Assembly (NCBI GenBank): GCA_963978895.1
Contig: OZ022247.1
Location: 7,889,068 to 7,953,067, forward strand
Source of the DNA: Erpobdella octoculata
Taxonomy: Eukaryota; Annelida; Clitellata; Hirudinida; Erpobdellidae
Direction: 5' to 3'
Length of the DNA: 64,000 nt
The notes under the pieces are model-generated. The model saw nothing but the letters and a program-made list of their open reading frames with translations. It made no database searches and had not been told where the DNA came from. Each line of letters starts with the position of its first letter. Within the stretch, counting starts at the first letter, position 1. A program made the position numbers and the translations under genes. Positions 27,071 through 64,000 of this stretch are shown here, one piece after another.

Positions 27071-27248
27071 GATGAATGTGATCTGAAGTTAGACGTAACG
27101 CTACATACGAAAGTATAAAAACAACATGAGCGGAAAACAATACCTATTATAATACTATGTCTATGGTTTTATATTATATAATATAGGTTTCATAATATAT
27201 GTTGAAAATGTTTGCAAATAATTTAATAAAACATTTTGTTATTAAAAA

Positions 27249-27420
27249 CTAGCGGGGTACCCGGCGTTGCCGCGGTTTTTAGAGGTTTTTCTAATGCTTG
27301 TCTCTCGCTCCCGTTGCCTTCCCCGCTTGCTCTCCCGTTCCCGGTCGCATATTTCTAAATGGTAGTATGCGGCAATACAGGGAGGTCGACTAGCACCCTA
27401 AAAGGGGCGTGGCTTAAAGA
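27249..27420 (+). repeat. Dispersed repeat family A, 5' part
   Basis: Starts CTAGCGGGGTACCCGGCGTT, continues TTTTTAGAGGTTTTTCTAAT and CTCGCTCCCG units. The segment 27337-27400 has an inverted match at about 30538-30625, so two copies lie in opposite orientation about 3.2 kb apart. It lies just upstream of the SF3A1 start codon. Confidence 0.7.
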
Positions 27421-27523
27421 TCTGCTTTAATCAATCAATCAATCAAACTGAATTTGTATAGCGCTATTTCCGTAGTGTTCAATAGCGCTCGATCGTGAAC
27501 TTATTAAACAGATGTGTTTTAAG

Positions 27524-28369
27524 CAGTGATGGGCACTTTAACTACTGTAATTGTAACTACTGTAGTTATAACTACATTTATAGTAGTTACATGGTAGTTA
27601 TAACTACTTTTGTTTTTGAGTAGTTGCCATGTAGTTATAACTACTTTTATAATCTAGTTTGGTAGTTATAATTAGTCTAACTACTTTGACTTAGCGCTGT
27701 AACAAAATTATTAAAAAGCCAGATAATTTAAAAATATAATCTAAAGCATCGAATGTTCAATCACTGAAGGATTATCCATTTGTAGAATGAGCTTTCATAA
27801 AAGCCAATTCTACTCTTCCAAGCATGGCTGGTATGATTTTGACACCTCGAAGGTGCAAAATGAGTGACACTTTATTTGACCGTATGGTTTTTCTGAAAAG
27901 CCGTTCCAGTTTTAACAAATTTTGAACTTTGTCATTCAACCTTTATGTATCAATAAACACTTTGTTTTTCTAAAATTTGCTTAAAAATACTTTGTTTTTA
28001 TTATATTTGCTTAAAAATACTTTGTTTTTATTATATTTGTTTAAAAATACTTTGTTTTTATTATATTTGCTTAAAAATACTTTGTTTTTTTATATTTAGT
28101 TAACAATCATTATTATTCTTAAAAAAAAAATTATTAAATGCAAATTTATTTTTTGTTGTTGTGTTTTTATATCTTACAGTACATGTTTTATAAATATACG
28201 AGTAGTTAAAAAGTAGTTGGAAAGTAGTTAACTACTTTAGTAGTAGTTAACAAACTAGTTATAACTACCTCTCTTCTGAAGTAGTTAACATGTAGTTATA
28301 ACTACTTCTGTCATGAGGTAGTTGGCATGTAGTTGTAACTACAATTGAAGTAGTTGTTGCCCATCACTG
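27524..28369. mobile_element. hAT-type MITE inserted in the LINE
   Basis: Ends are CAGTGATGGGCA and its exact inverse TGCCCATCACTG, flanked by the perfect 8-base duplication GTTTTAAG (27516-27523 and 28370-28377). Both ends are crowded with AGTAGTTATAACTAC-type subterminal motifs in both orientations, likely transposase-binding sites. A tandem of about 37 bases (AATACTTTGTTTTTATTATA) lies at about 27955-28105. No transposase. Confidence 0.92.
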
Positions 28370-28957
28370 GTTTTAAGTCCACGACGGAAAGCTGTGAGAG
28401 AAGTAAAGTTAGTAAGAGAAGAAGGAAGAGAGTTCCAGAGATAGGGACCAGAGTAGGAGAAAGAGCGTTTAGCAAAAGAATGCTTAATAATGTTGACGCG
28501 AAAGTGACTAAGAGAAGAAGAACGAAGACCAGACTTAGGAGGAATATGTATTAAATTAGTTAAGTAGAGAGGAGAAAGACAATTTTCTATTTTATACATT
28601 ATTAAACAGATTTTAAAAATCACCCTATATCTGAGAGGAAGCCAATGGAGAACAAGAGATGGAGAGATGTGAGAGGAGTAGGAGGTGCGAGTAACTATAT
28701 AAGCGCGCAGCCGAGTTGAAGGCTTTAGAGAGAAGATAAAGGGTAGTGTCAGGAAGACCTTAATATAGTGAATTGCAGTAGTCAATTCGAGACATAACAA
28801 GAGAAGAGACTAGAAGTTGTAGAGAAGGGTCATCCAGAAGTGGACGAAGCTGCTTAATACGGCGAATATGGAAGTAGGGACAAGATTTAGTAACAGATGT
28901 AATTTGGGGGGTTGGAGACAAGTTGGAGTCAAAGAGAAAACCTAAGCTACGAATCAA
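28339..28957 (-). pseudogene. L2-type LINE ORF2 C-terminal fragment
   Basis: Two overlapping frames join at about 28760-28800. The first has LGFLFDSNLS and SRIDYCNSLY, the second LHWLPLRYRVIFKI, SYSGPYLWNSLPSSL and TAFRRGLKT, the typical order at the end of L2/CR1 reverse-transcriptase ORFs. The change of frame between them is a frameshift, and the catalytic YADD part is absent. Its last codons touch the inserted hAT element at 28369. Confidence 0.85.
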
Positions 28958-28959
28958 AA

Positions 28960-29243
28960 ACCAAATAACCCAATTTTCGTACCCACATTTGAGGTCCGGG
29001 AAACCGAATTTTCAAAAAATGGTGAAACACGTATCTTTTTATTTTTTAAAAAGAATCCATATACCAAATTTCAAAATCTCATTTTTAGTTTTCGAGATAT
29101 ACATTGTTTTAGAAAAAAGTTTGTTTTCCAGTTTCTTCACCTCAGGAGCAAAATTTTCAAAAATCCTTTCTTAGTGGATGCTTACGCAATAAATGTAATA
29201 TTTCACGTTCCTAGGATGAGGCGTTTGAGCTCGGCGTTGATTA

Positions 29244-29277
<34 letters not shown>

Positions 29278-29760
29278 AGTCAGTCAGTCAGTCAGTCAGT
29301 CAGTCAGTCAGTCAGTCAGTCAGTCAGTCAGTCAGTCAGTCAGTCAGTCAGTCAGTCAGTCAGTCAGTCAGTCAGTCAGTCAGTCAGTCAGTCAGTCAGT
29401 CAGTCAGTCAGTCAGTCAGTCAGTCAGTCAGTCAGTCAGTCAGTCAGTCAGTCAGTCAGTCAGTCAGTCAGTCAGTCAGTCAGTCAGTCAGTCAGTCAGT
29501 CAGTCAGTCAGTCAGTCAGTCAGTCAGTCAGTCAGTCAGTCAGTCAGTCAGTCAGTCAGTCAGTCAGTCAGTCAGTCAGTCAGTCAGTCAGTCAGTCAGT
29601 CAGTCAGTCAGTCAGTCAGTCAGTCAGTCAGTCAGTCAGTCAGTCAGTCAGTCAGTCAGTCAGTCAGTCAGTCAGTCAGTCAGTCAGTCAGTCAGTCAGT
29701 CAGTCAGTCAGTCAGTCAGTCAGTCAGGACATGTTCTTTTATATATATAGATTATATATA
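28960..29760 (+). repeat. Repeat family B tail with expanded CAGT array
   Basis: 28960-29244 matches 12590-12888 closely, and the tail after the array (GGACATGTTCTTTTATATAT) matches 12920-12940. The copy differs mainly by its huge tetranucleotide array. Confidence 0.85.
29245..29727. repeat. (CAGT)n array of about 120 units
   Basis: About 483 bases of CAGT with one interruption near the left end (GTCTGTCAG). The sister repeat copy at 12888-12919 has only about seven units. The apparent Ser-Val-Gln repeat protein on the plus strand is an artefact of the array. Confidence 0.98.
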
Positions 29761-31170
29761 ACATATATAAAACCAGCTATATTAAATCAGCTACATATAA
29801 TATAGTCGCTTTTTCTTTATGTGACTTCAACTTAAATTTCAATGTGTTTCATCGGTCAATAGCCGTACCTATTAATTTGTTAAGTGAAAGTCGATTCAGC
29901 TTAGCTCCTATTCAATGTCTCTGTCTAAACTAAACTTATAATTATTTCTGATTTTTAACTCAACTATTTCAACTTTTATAATATTTAATTTATTGTTTTA
30001 ACACCTGTTCTGAAGATGGCTTTATATAGCTGGAAATGGCCAGTTAATCCTGATTGTTTTATTATTTATCTATTTTTTAACTAATTATTTCTTTAATTAC
30101 AATTCTCGTCATTTCAAATAGACGAAAAGGGCTTTAAAAGAACATTTGTACTAGTGGGTAATAATGTTAATAGTGATAATAACATGAATGTGAAGTCAAG
30201 GCATTTTACGAATTATAAGTAAGTTTTATTCTAATTTACTCAAACTAACTTTGAACTAACTAAATCAACAATTCATATTTTTTTTTTTTTTTCATAATAG
30301 TTTATAGTCCTTTACACCAGGTGTTTTAAGACTGAAATGGCTGTATGTAGGAAGCACCTAAGTACTTCCTGTCGTGGATCATAATTTGTTCTTTTTAACT
30401 TTTCCCTCCTCCTTTCTCCAGGCTTGGGACTGGCTTGCAAATGCAAGGCGGAGTTCAACAATTCATATTATTTGCGACGCTTATATTAATATATTTATTA
30501 ATATCAACAACCTGTGGAATTGAGTGCGATTTACGTCTAGCCTTAAGCCACGCGCCTCTTAGGCTGCTAGTCGACCTCTCTGTATTGCCGCATACTACCA
30601 TTTAGAAATATGCTTCCCGGTCGCATTCTCGCCGCCGGTCGCTTTCCCGCTCCTGGTCGCTTTCCCGCTCCTGGTCGCTTTCCCGCTCCTGGTCGCTTTC
30701 CCGCTTCCGGTCGCTTTTCCGCTCCCAGTCGATTTCCAGTTCCCGTCGCTTTCCCGCTTTTGGTCACTTTCTCTTTCCCGCTTGCTCTTTTGATCTTGGT
30801 CGCTTTCCCGTTCCCGGTCGCTCTTTCGCTCTCAGTTGCTTTTTTGTTCCCGTTTCTGCTCATTTATGTATGTGTACTGTACTGAAAGTGTTGAGGGTCA
30901 ATTTGAAATCAGTTACGCAAAGCTAAAAAACTGTATTAAAAACTTATTTGTAGAACTTCTAATATCTACATACGTACAATTCTATTTTTAGCATAAAAGC
31001 CAGTCGTCTAAGATTTTTTTTGGAGGGGGGGTAAAATTTGTTTGACATAATTTTGTTAGGGGGGGTGACTAAAATTTTGACAGTTGTTGACAAGGGGGAG
31101 GGAGAGGGTAACAGTTTTTAGGAAAATTGTTAACATAATTAATGGACGTCCCCCATGAAACGTAATTTTT
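29761..31170. repeat. Repeat-rich intergenic stretch
   Basis: 30299-30460 is repeat family D (TTTACACCAGGTGTTTTAAG ... CTTGGGACTGGCTTGCAAAT), seen inverted at 35785-36107 and in part at 46663-46700. 30538-30880 is the CCCGCTCCTGGTCGCTTT-rich core of family A, inverted to 27337-27400. 31012-31160 has G-runs ending GGACGTCCCCCATG. 29761-30295 shows nothing. No host gene is recognised. Confidence 0.6.
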
Positions 31171-31189
31171 TTTTAATAGAATAATTTTT

Positions 31190-31667
31190 ATATTATAACA
31201 GTTAAGCCCACGACGAAAAACAATGAGTGAAGTAGAGTTATGGTAAAGGTGAAGCATAGCGTAATCATAGATTATATATGAGCAAAATAAATTATTTCTA
31301 GTATTCCAGTATTTTTAATAATATTTTCATTACAATAATTATATATATTTATAATAACAATTACATTTCCAATTTAATTGATCCAAGCAGTTTATTAATT
31401 TTGTTTAAAAAATCTCTCGAAAAGTGATGCAACAGAACCATAAAAAAAATTAATTAATAAGATTAGTATTTTAAGAGATGCAGGAAGAGAGTTGCAGCGA
31501 AAGAGACTAAAGTAGGAAAAGAAGCATGACTTCACCGAAACATTTTGTTCTTGGAAAGAATGTACACAAGTTATACCGTATTTTATTTCATGCTGACTAA
31601 AAAATAAACCAAAAATATCACAATGTATTCGGAAAAATCCACGTCTCCTGTAGCTTTGTAAAAACAT
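31190..31667 (-). pseudogene. Degenerate L2-type LINE end fragment
   Basis: On the minus strand, NVSVKSCFFSYFSLF and NSLPASL (about 31480-31560), then further on NSTSLIVFRRGLN (about 31205-31245), match in order the end of the LINE ORF at 28.4 kb (FSYSGPYLWNSLPSSL, TSLTAFRRGLK). Frames are broken and a stretch is missing between them. It sits just beyond the beta-catenin 3' end. Confidence 0.6.
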
Positions 31668-31785
31668 AACACAAAAGAGTATAAAATATGTTATATATCA
31701 CTTAAAAAATTATAAAGACTGAAATAAGCACAAATTATAAAAATATTGAAAAAAAAACATTTAAAAACATGAAAAAAGAAAAAGT

Positions 31786-39479
<7,694 letters not shown>

Positions 39480-40481
39480 CTCACGATTCATATGTGAATG
39501 CGAAACAGATGTGATGATACTCACAATATTCTACTGAACTGAGCTTTTCTGAACTCAATTAATTCCGATACTACGTATACGTAGCTAAAAATAAATAAAA
39601 ACGTCGATGTTATCAATGTTATGTTACATGCACTGATTAATTTTATAACCAAAAATATTAAAATTAAAAGATATAAAAATACATAATGTTTCTAAATACT
39701 TTTTGCGCTTTATTTAGAATAGAATAATAGAATGATTACACAGGTTGACGAGCTGTTTCGCGAGACCTTTAAAACTTTATTAAGCATGCAAATAAACAGC
39801 GGGGTAGCCAAAGACCATAAAATATTTCAATAGTTTATGTTTTTTACTAAATATAAATATAGTGACAAATATTTAATTTTATTTTTTTATGTTGTGTTAC
39901 AAAATAATACTAAACACACGTTTTAAAACTGTGAACAGTGCAGCAAGAACAATCAAGGCCTATAAAGCCCTGCTAGGCGCGGTCCCAGGATTTTCTGGTG
40001 GGGGGATGATACATTTATTGTTGATTGGGAGTCTTAAATTATATATTTTTTATAGATTTTAAAGTTATCAAGTGATGGGTGTGTTGTAAGAAAATTGCGT
40101 GTTTGAACATAAGAAGTGTGTATGCTCCTATTCAATATCTATACAAATACAATATAAAATAACATTTATATCGTGCCTTTATAAAAAAAAATTTTCGCAA
40201 AGGCGCGCAGTTCATCAACATTTCCTAATACAAAAACTTATGAAAAAGATATGTCTTTAGCTTAATTTTAACTTGTTTAATGTCTATAGAATGACGAACA
40301 TAATATGAAAAAATATATTCAATGTTTTTGATCGAACCTGGTTCAAGCAAATTGAAAATCACTTAACTTCATGCCAAGCCTTTGTGAGACAGCTTCAATA
40401 TCTAGCGATGTTTTCTTTTGAACAATAAATTCAGCATTATGTTTGATGCAATCGGATAACTAATTGCATAATAAGCTTAGG

Positions 40482-40860
40482 AAAAACCAAGGATATCTTG
40501 ATATAACAACTGGATCCACAACCTACTCTAGTAGGCCTACTGTTTTATCGCTTCCTTATATCATAATTATAAATAAATTGATGTAACAAACTACAAAAAC
40601 ATAGTAGTTATATCATACTTCTACAAATTTTGATGTAACTATGACGTAATGGCTGAACTATCTAAGTCTACTAGAGTAGGTTGTGGATCCAGTTGTTATA
40701 TCAAGATATCCTTGGGAAAAACGTTTTGGGAGTTTTGGATCTTTGTGACGAACAATGTACAATTGTGTAATAATTTTTATTGCACGCAATCGGATAACCT
40801 GTTGAATATTAAGCTAAGGCATGGATATCTTGATATAGCATTTGGATTCACAACCTAATA
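40482..40860. repeat. Inverted repeat with arms of about 52 bases and a third direct copy
   Basis: 40482-40536 (core GGATATCTTGATATAACAAC, then TGGATCCACAACCTACTCTA) is matched in reverse complement at 40668-40720. A third, diverged direct copy lies at about 40815-40858. The arms could fold into a strong stem around a loop of about 130 bases. A related fragment lies near 21.18 kb. Confidence 0.8.
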
Positions 40861-40877
40861 AAAAATACTTATTTAGG

Positions 40878-42275
40878 CCGGTTCCACGACAAAACGTTCA
40901 CAGACAAAGTATTCAACGACAAAATGTTCCCGACAAAACGTTCACGACAAAATGTTCGCGAAAAAAATTTTGCGACAAAATGAACACCTACAAAACATTC
41001 ACAGACAAAATGTTCACAGACAAAATGTTCAACGACAAAATGTTCACGACAAAACGCTCACGACAAAACGTTCACGAAATAAATGTTCACGAAAAATGTT
41101 CACGCACAAAATGTTCACAGACAAAATGCTCACTGACAAAATGCTCACTGACAAAATAAATGTTGAACGAAAAAATGTACACAACAAAACGTTCACGACA
41201 CAACGTTCACGACAAAATGTTCACACTGAAAAATACACATTTTGTTTTATTATGTCAAGATCGCTTGCAAACTATTTAAGTTATTTTTTGTGGTGTTTCT
41301 ATTCACCATTTTATTTACCTAAGCAGAGTATGTGTGTATGACAGCATGAAACTAATACATATTGGCAACAATCAACTTATCAAACATTTGTTTTAAGTAA
41401 ACCGTAAAACCAAACATGCAAAAAGCAAAAAACTATCGATCGAGACTTATTTTTGTCGTTCACTTAATTAAAATTGAAACATCAAATAATCTTCAATTAA
41501 TAAATAATTGTATGGAGTTATAGCTATTTGGCTTTTTTCTTTTTCATCAGAGTAAGTAAATATTTCATATTTTGATTCTGTTTTATCATAGTTCCATTTA
41601 TTAACTAGTTAATTCCAATTAATTTGCTTTTGGATACCCTAACTTTTTAATCGCTAGAGAGGTATTTAGTATTTTCAATTCAAGTTGAAAAAACACAAGT
41701 GGCTGCATGCTGCTTATTGAGTCTTTACCCAAGTCATCGCTACGTTAATTAGGTAATTAAAGCGGCTATATTGCTCTTGGAAGCCGATAACTTCTTAATC
41801 GCTAGGCTACAACGATCAAGGCTTATTTCTGTCGCTCACTTAATTAAAATTGAAACATCAAATAAATCACAATTAATGACTTATTGCATTTCTTTTTCTT
41901 TTCGATCGGAGTAAATAAAGATTTCATATTTTGACCCTTTTTATCGTCGTTCCATTTATTAACTAGTTAATGCGGGTTGGTTAATTTTCTCTTGGATACC
42001 CTTAACTTTGTAATCTTTAGAATACAGCTATCAAGCCTTATTTACGTCGTTTGCTTATTTGAAATTGAAGATTCAAGCGATCTCAAACTAGTAACCAATT
42101 GTATTTTCCTATTATAGCTATCTCATCTCATCTGTCATTTTCTTTTCTTCTTGCTGAAAAAGTCGAGAACATTTTGTCGTGAACGTTGTGTCGTGAACAT
42201 TTTGTCGTGAACGTTGTGTCGTGAACGTTTTGTCGGGAGCATTTTGTCGTTGAACATTTTGTCTGTGAACGTTTT
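40878..42275. repeat. Pair of inverted ACGACAAAATGTTC minisatellite arrays (foldback-like)
   Basis: Left array (40878-41240): more than 20 units of about 14-17 bases such as ACGACAAAATGTTC. Right array (42165-42275): the reverse complement, GAACATTTTGTCGT. The outermost left unit ACGACAAAACGTTCACAG has an exact inverse at the right outer edge. Between them, about 41390-41640 and 41790-42090 are diverged direct copies of one another (ATTGAAACATCAAATAAT, TCATATTTTGA). The layout recalls foldback elements, but no target duplication was found. Confidence 0.6.
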
Positions 42276-42280
42276 GTCGT

Positions 42281-42640
42281 GATGCCACAACTTTGAATTT
42301 TCCATGTTAAATGCGTGAAAAGTTAGCAACTGATTTCTTAAACAGTTTTTACTGATTTACTCTGTTGATTTTTGTTACATTTTGATGAAACTTTTACCAA
42401 TTGTTTTGTTTTTGAATTATCTATCTAAATATGCTAATTTTATTGAGATGCCACAACTTTGAATTTTCCATGTTAAATGCGTGAAAAGTTAGCAACCGAT
42501 TTCTCAAACAGTTTTTACTGATTTACTCTGTTGATTTTTGTTACATTTCGATAAAACTTACATATTGATTTGTTTTTGAATCATCTATTTAAAATTGCTA
42601 ATTTTATTGAGATGTCACAAATTTGAATTTTCCATCTAAA
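42281..42640. repeat. Tandem repeat of about 167 bases
   Basis: Two nearly identical units starting GATGCCACAACTTTGAATTT at 42281 and about 42449, and a partial third at about 42612. Starts immediately after the foldback-like array. Confidence 0.85.
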
Positions 42641-43000
42641 AATATACAGCAATATGGAATTTATCATGCCGCTGTGTTTATTCGCCAAGCGAGTAAAATG
42701 TAAATAGAGACATTACGACCGATTTAATCGGTATATAGTTTTTATCATATAACTGCGTTAATAATTGTGGCATTTATTTGAAACTAGTACAGATCGTTTT
42801 GTTTTTTTACCAATGCTTTTATTAACTCGTCGTCTCTGTTTCTCTGTCTGTTTCAAATCTTGCAATCAATTTTTGAGTCACTTCCTGATGATAGATTTTT
42901 TTTCAAATTTTGCATACATGCTCGAAATAGAAGACAATGCAATATTCAATTATTAGTTTTACAATAAGTCAATTAATTTAGTTAATTTTAATTAATTTCG

Positions 43001-43253
<253 letters not shown>

Positions 43254-43744
43254 TTATATATATGTATGTATATGTGTACGTGTGTGTGTTTATTATATTT
43301 TTTTATCTAGGAATTTATATATATAAAAGCATTGGGTTTTAAAAATTCGTTTTTAATTTACTTGTTAACTATCTATTCAAATATATTAAAAATAATAAAA
43401 TACCACAACTTTGACCACAAAGTTGGCTACCGTTGCTAACTTCAGCGACGTAATAAATACAATACAATGATTGACAGCTAGAAAATCCCTACTTGCTAAT
43501 ATTAGTATAATAGCAGTTTTGCCTCAAAAATAAATTATTCTAAATTTTAGATTGAAGATTCTAAAAGAAAAATCTCCGCAGCGAAAAGTTGGACCGATCG
43601 AAAAACTGTGCCGTAAATTTGCGAAACAATTATTTTGAATTTGATCAAAAAGTGTTACTAGTACGTGACCTAATTAATATTCATTTTTAAACACGTGACC
43701 GTTATGTTAATTTCCCCCCCAACAATTTTTTAGAAAAAAAGACG

Positions 43745-43841
43745 TTTCCCGGCCGTTCTTTCGCTCTCGGTTGCTTTTCCGTTCCCGTTTGCTTTCCCGC
43801 TCCCGCTCATTCTCCAATTCCCGTTTCCACTCGCTCTCCCG

Positions 43842-43891
<50 letters not shown>

Positions 43892-44045
43892 TCCGTTCGC
43901 TCTCCCGCTCTCATTTTGTGACTAATTTTATTTTTTTTCACAAAAACCTTTTTCCATTGACTCTCAAGGTTGTGTGAAAATTTCATCACGATCGGATGAA
44001 TGGGTGTAACAATGCATAATTTACACACACACAATCTTATTTTTA
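43745..44045 (+). repeat. Family A repeat copy
   Basis: CCCGTTTGCTTTCCCGCTCC units, a (TA)n run, CTCATTTTGTGACTAATTTT, TGACTCTCAAGGTTGTGTG, ATCACGATCGGATGAATGGG and GCAATGCATAA, in the family order. The CTAG head is missing. Confidence 0.7.
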
Positions 44046-45043
44046 TATACAAAAAACGGTTTCATAAAATCAAATATAATTATCTCAAATTTAGACCAAA
44101 TATCTCCGAATAAACAAAATAAACTTACTAACTCTAATCACTATGTCGTTATTTAGTTAATATAACTTAATATAGAACCGTCTCACTTTTTTGGCCCACC
44201 CTGTATATACATAATTTGTAGTTTTGATTTAAACAGTTTCAAAAAATTTTCGCCTGCGACAGGCTTTCTTTCCTTTTTCAAACTTGAGCCCCCACCATTT
44301 TTTGCTGGTTGCGCCACTGATGAACACCGTATTACAATCCAAAAAACAAAACTAAATATTTAGATGTTTGAACAAAAAGAAAAGTGGCAAATCAAACGGT
44401 AAATGTTTATCCAGAAATTTTCCTCGGTAGGCGTGATTGAGCTGAAACTGGTACCAAAAGGAGCATCGAAGCTATGAGAAAAATTGCCCCCTCCCCAATA
44501 AAGTTTTGCTGAAATGACGACCCTGCATTATAGTAAATGTGAAACAGAATAATTTGTCTAAGACCTTAGTCTGAACTCTAAGTAATATGATTTCAAATCA
44601 ATTCAGACAGAACAAATAGACAGAAAATACATAAATACTAGTTAAATATGACAAATGTTATTCTGTACCCAGGCAATTATATCACTGGCCTAGGCTTTTG
44701 GATCATGTAACTGCCTGTAAAGTATAGAATGAATTGAGTTTTTTTTACAACGAAAAAGGTGAGTCTGGACCCCAAATTTCTCCTGTCCACCCCTGCCAGT
44801 GCAGCAGAACACAGAAAGAGAAATGAAAAAATCGAGAAGATGGTGAAATACTAGCCTAGACGGGCAACAGAATTAAAAGCTTTAGTTTTTCAAAATATTT
44901 ACTTAAGCCTGTCTTAAATGTTCTGATTTGTATAATAGTGGTCTACAACGCAAATCTAATCAACTGCTGGCCATACTGCGCAATGTAATGTAGGATGAGA
45001 GGCTTTTGCGCATTGCTCATCCAGACTGAAAAAGTAAACAAAC

Positions 45044-63535
<18,492 letters not shown>

Positions 63536-63717
63536 GTGAGAAATTTTTATTTTGATTATAAAACAAATACAAATTTAGTTATAATCATTATTTGTTATAT
63601 ATATAATAAGAAGTGTTTATTTAATGAAATTATAGATACATTCTAACAGGTACAAATGTGTTTAAAGCATTGAAAGCAAATGTTATTTCTTTAGATATTG
63701 TTTAAATATAAATAAAT

Positions 63718-64000
63718 AAATTATAATTCACAGTTAAATTCTCAAATATGGATATTTATAATTTACAATTACATTCTCAAATATGGATATTTATAATTTA
63801 CAATTACATTCTCAAACATGAGTGTTTGTAAATTACAGTTACATTCTCATACATGAGTGTTTGTAATTTACAGTTACATTCTCATACATGAGTGTTTGTA
63901 ATTTACAGTTACATTCTCATACATGAGTGTTTGTAATTTACAGTTACATTCTCATACATGAGTGTTTAAAATTTACAGTTACATTCTCATACACGAGTGT
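63718..64000. repeat. 35-bp minisatellite running off the window
   Basis: About eight copies of a unit of 33-35 bases (TTTGTAATTTACAGTTACAT then TCTCATACATGAGTG) in the Flightless-1 intron after 63535, continuing past the edge. Confidence 0.92.

Larger units (their letters stand above)
27424..28957 (-). mobile_element. L2/CR1-type LINE, 3' end, interrupted
   Basis: The minus strand carries the end of a reverse transcriptase-bearing ORF, a short 3' region containing AGCGCTATACAAATT, and a terminal (ATTG)n tail at about 27428-27445, as in L2-type LINEs. A hAT element (27524-28369) is inserted just after the coding part. The 5' end is missing, as is usual for LINE copies. Confidence 0.8.

Noticed and set aside
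29245..29727. Possible CRISPR or other spacer-repeat array
   Set aside because: Units are identical and contiguous with no spacers, and the DNA is clearly animal nuclear sequence.
29174..29761. Long plus-strand open frame of Ser-Val-Gln repeats
   Set aside because: It is the (CAGT)n array; a tetranucleotide repeat without stops stays open in some frames. No flanking coding sequence.
40842..41341. Plus-strand open frames with repeated FTDKMF-like peptides
   Set aside because: Encoded by the ACGACAAAATGTTC array; periodic in all frames and the reverse complement occurs at 42.2 kb.

Overview
The window is nuclear DNA of an animal. It is AT-rich, its genes are split into many short exons with GT-AG introns, and it carries long (TA)n and other simple repeats, animal-type transposons (hAT, pogo/Tigger-like, L2-type LINE, a tRNA-derived SINE) and metazoan genes. 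No species can be named from sequence alone. SF3A1 and Flightless-1 are well conserved, whereas the beta-catenin is strongly diverged. Of 51 canonical donors I placed, about 40% have T at intron position +3 (GTT...), which is unusual for animals.

Layout. 1-7.3 kb: repeats plus a candidate plus-strand gene (2185-6960) coding an unrecognised His/Gln-rich protein. 7.3-13.7 kb: a hAT element with perfect 8-bp target duplications, a gene-poor AT-rich stretch, a tandem repeat and a (TA)n tract. 13.7-18.7 kb: an otopetrin-like proton channel gene (minus). 18.9-21.4 kb: a pogo-like remnant and unassigned sequence. 21.4-27.1 kb: SF3A1 (minus), six exons, complete. 27.2-31.7 kb: a nest of mobile elements (L2-type LINE interrupted by a hAT MITE, a 483-bp tetranucleotide array, other repeats). 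31.8-39.5 kb: a 13-exon beta-catenin gene (minus), complete. 39.5-45.0 kb: intergenic, with inverted and tandem repeats. 45.0-63.5 kb: Flightless-1 (plus), 30 exons read, running off the right edge. Its last large intron holds a pogo-like element that itself contains an apparently intact hAT transposon with a three-exon, 654-residue transposase.

The four conserved genes do unrelated jobs: proton conduction (otopetrin), U2 snRNP assembly (SF3A1), Wnt signalling and possibly adhesion (beta-catenin), and actin/transcription co-regulation (Flightless-1). Beta-catenin and Flightless-1 are head-to-head about 5.6 kb apart. Flightless-1 binds beta-catenin/LEF complexes in mammals, but the adjacency is probably incidental.

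Main points of interest: (1) the beta-catenin keeps the DSG-x-x-S phosphodegron but shows no recognisable alpha-catenin-binding segment and no PDZ-binding tail, so it may be a signalling-specialised paralogue; (2) a full hAT transposon with perfect target duplications, possibly active; (3) five hAT insertions of at least four terminal-repeat types within 64 kb; (4) a duplicated splice acceptor in Flightless-1 whose upstream copy would lead to a stop codon; (5) single-base disruptions at an otopetrin splice donor and in a Flightless-1 leucine-rich-repeat exon; (6) the excess of GTT donors. All exon coordinates were read by eye from splice sites, reading-frame continuity and remembered family conservation. 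No alignment was run.
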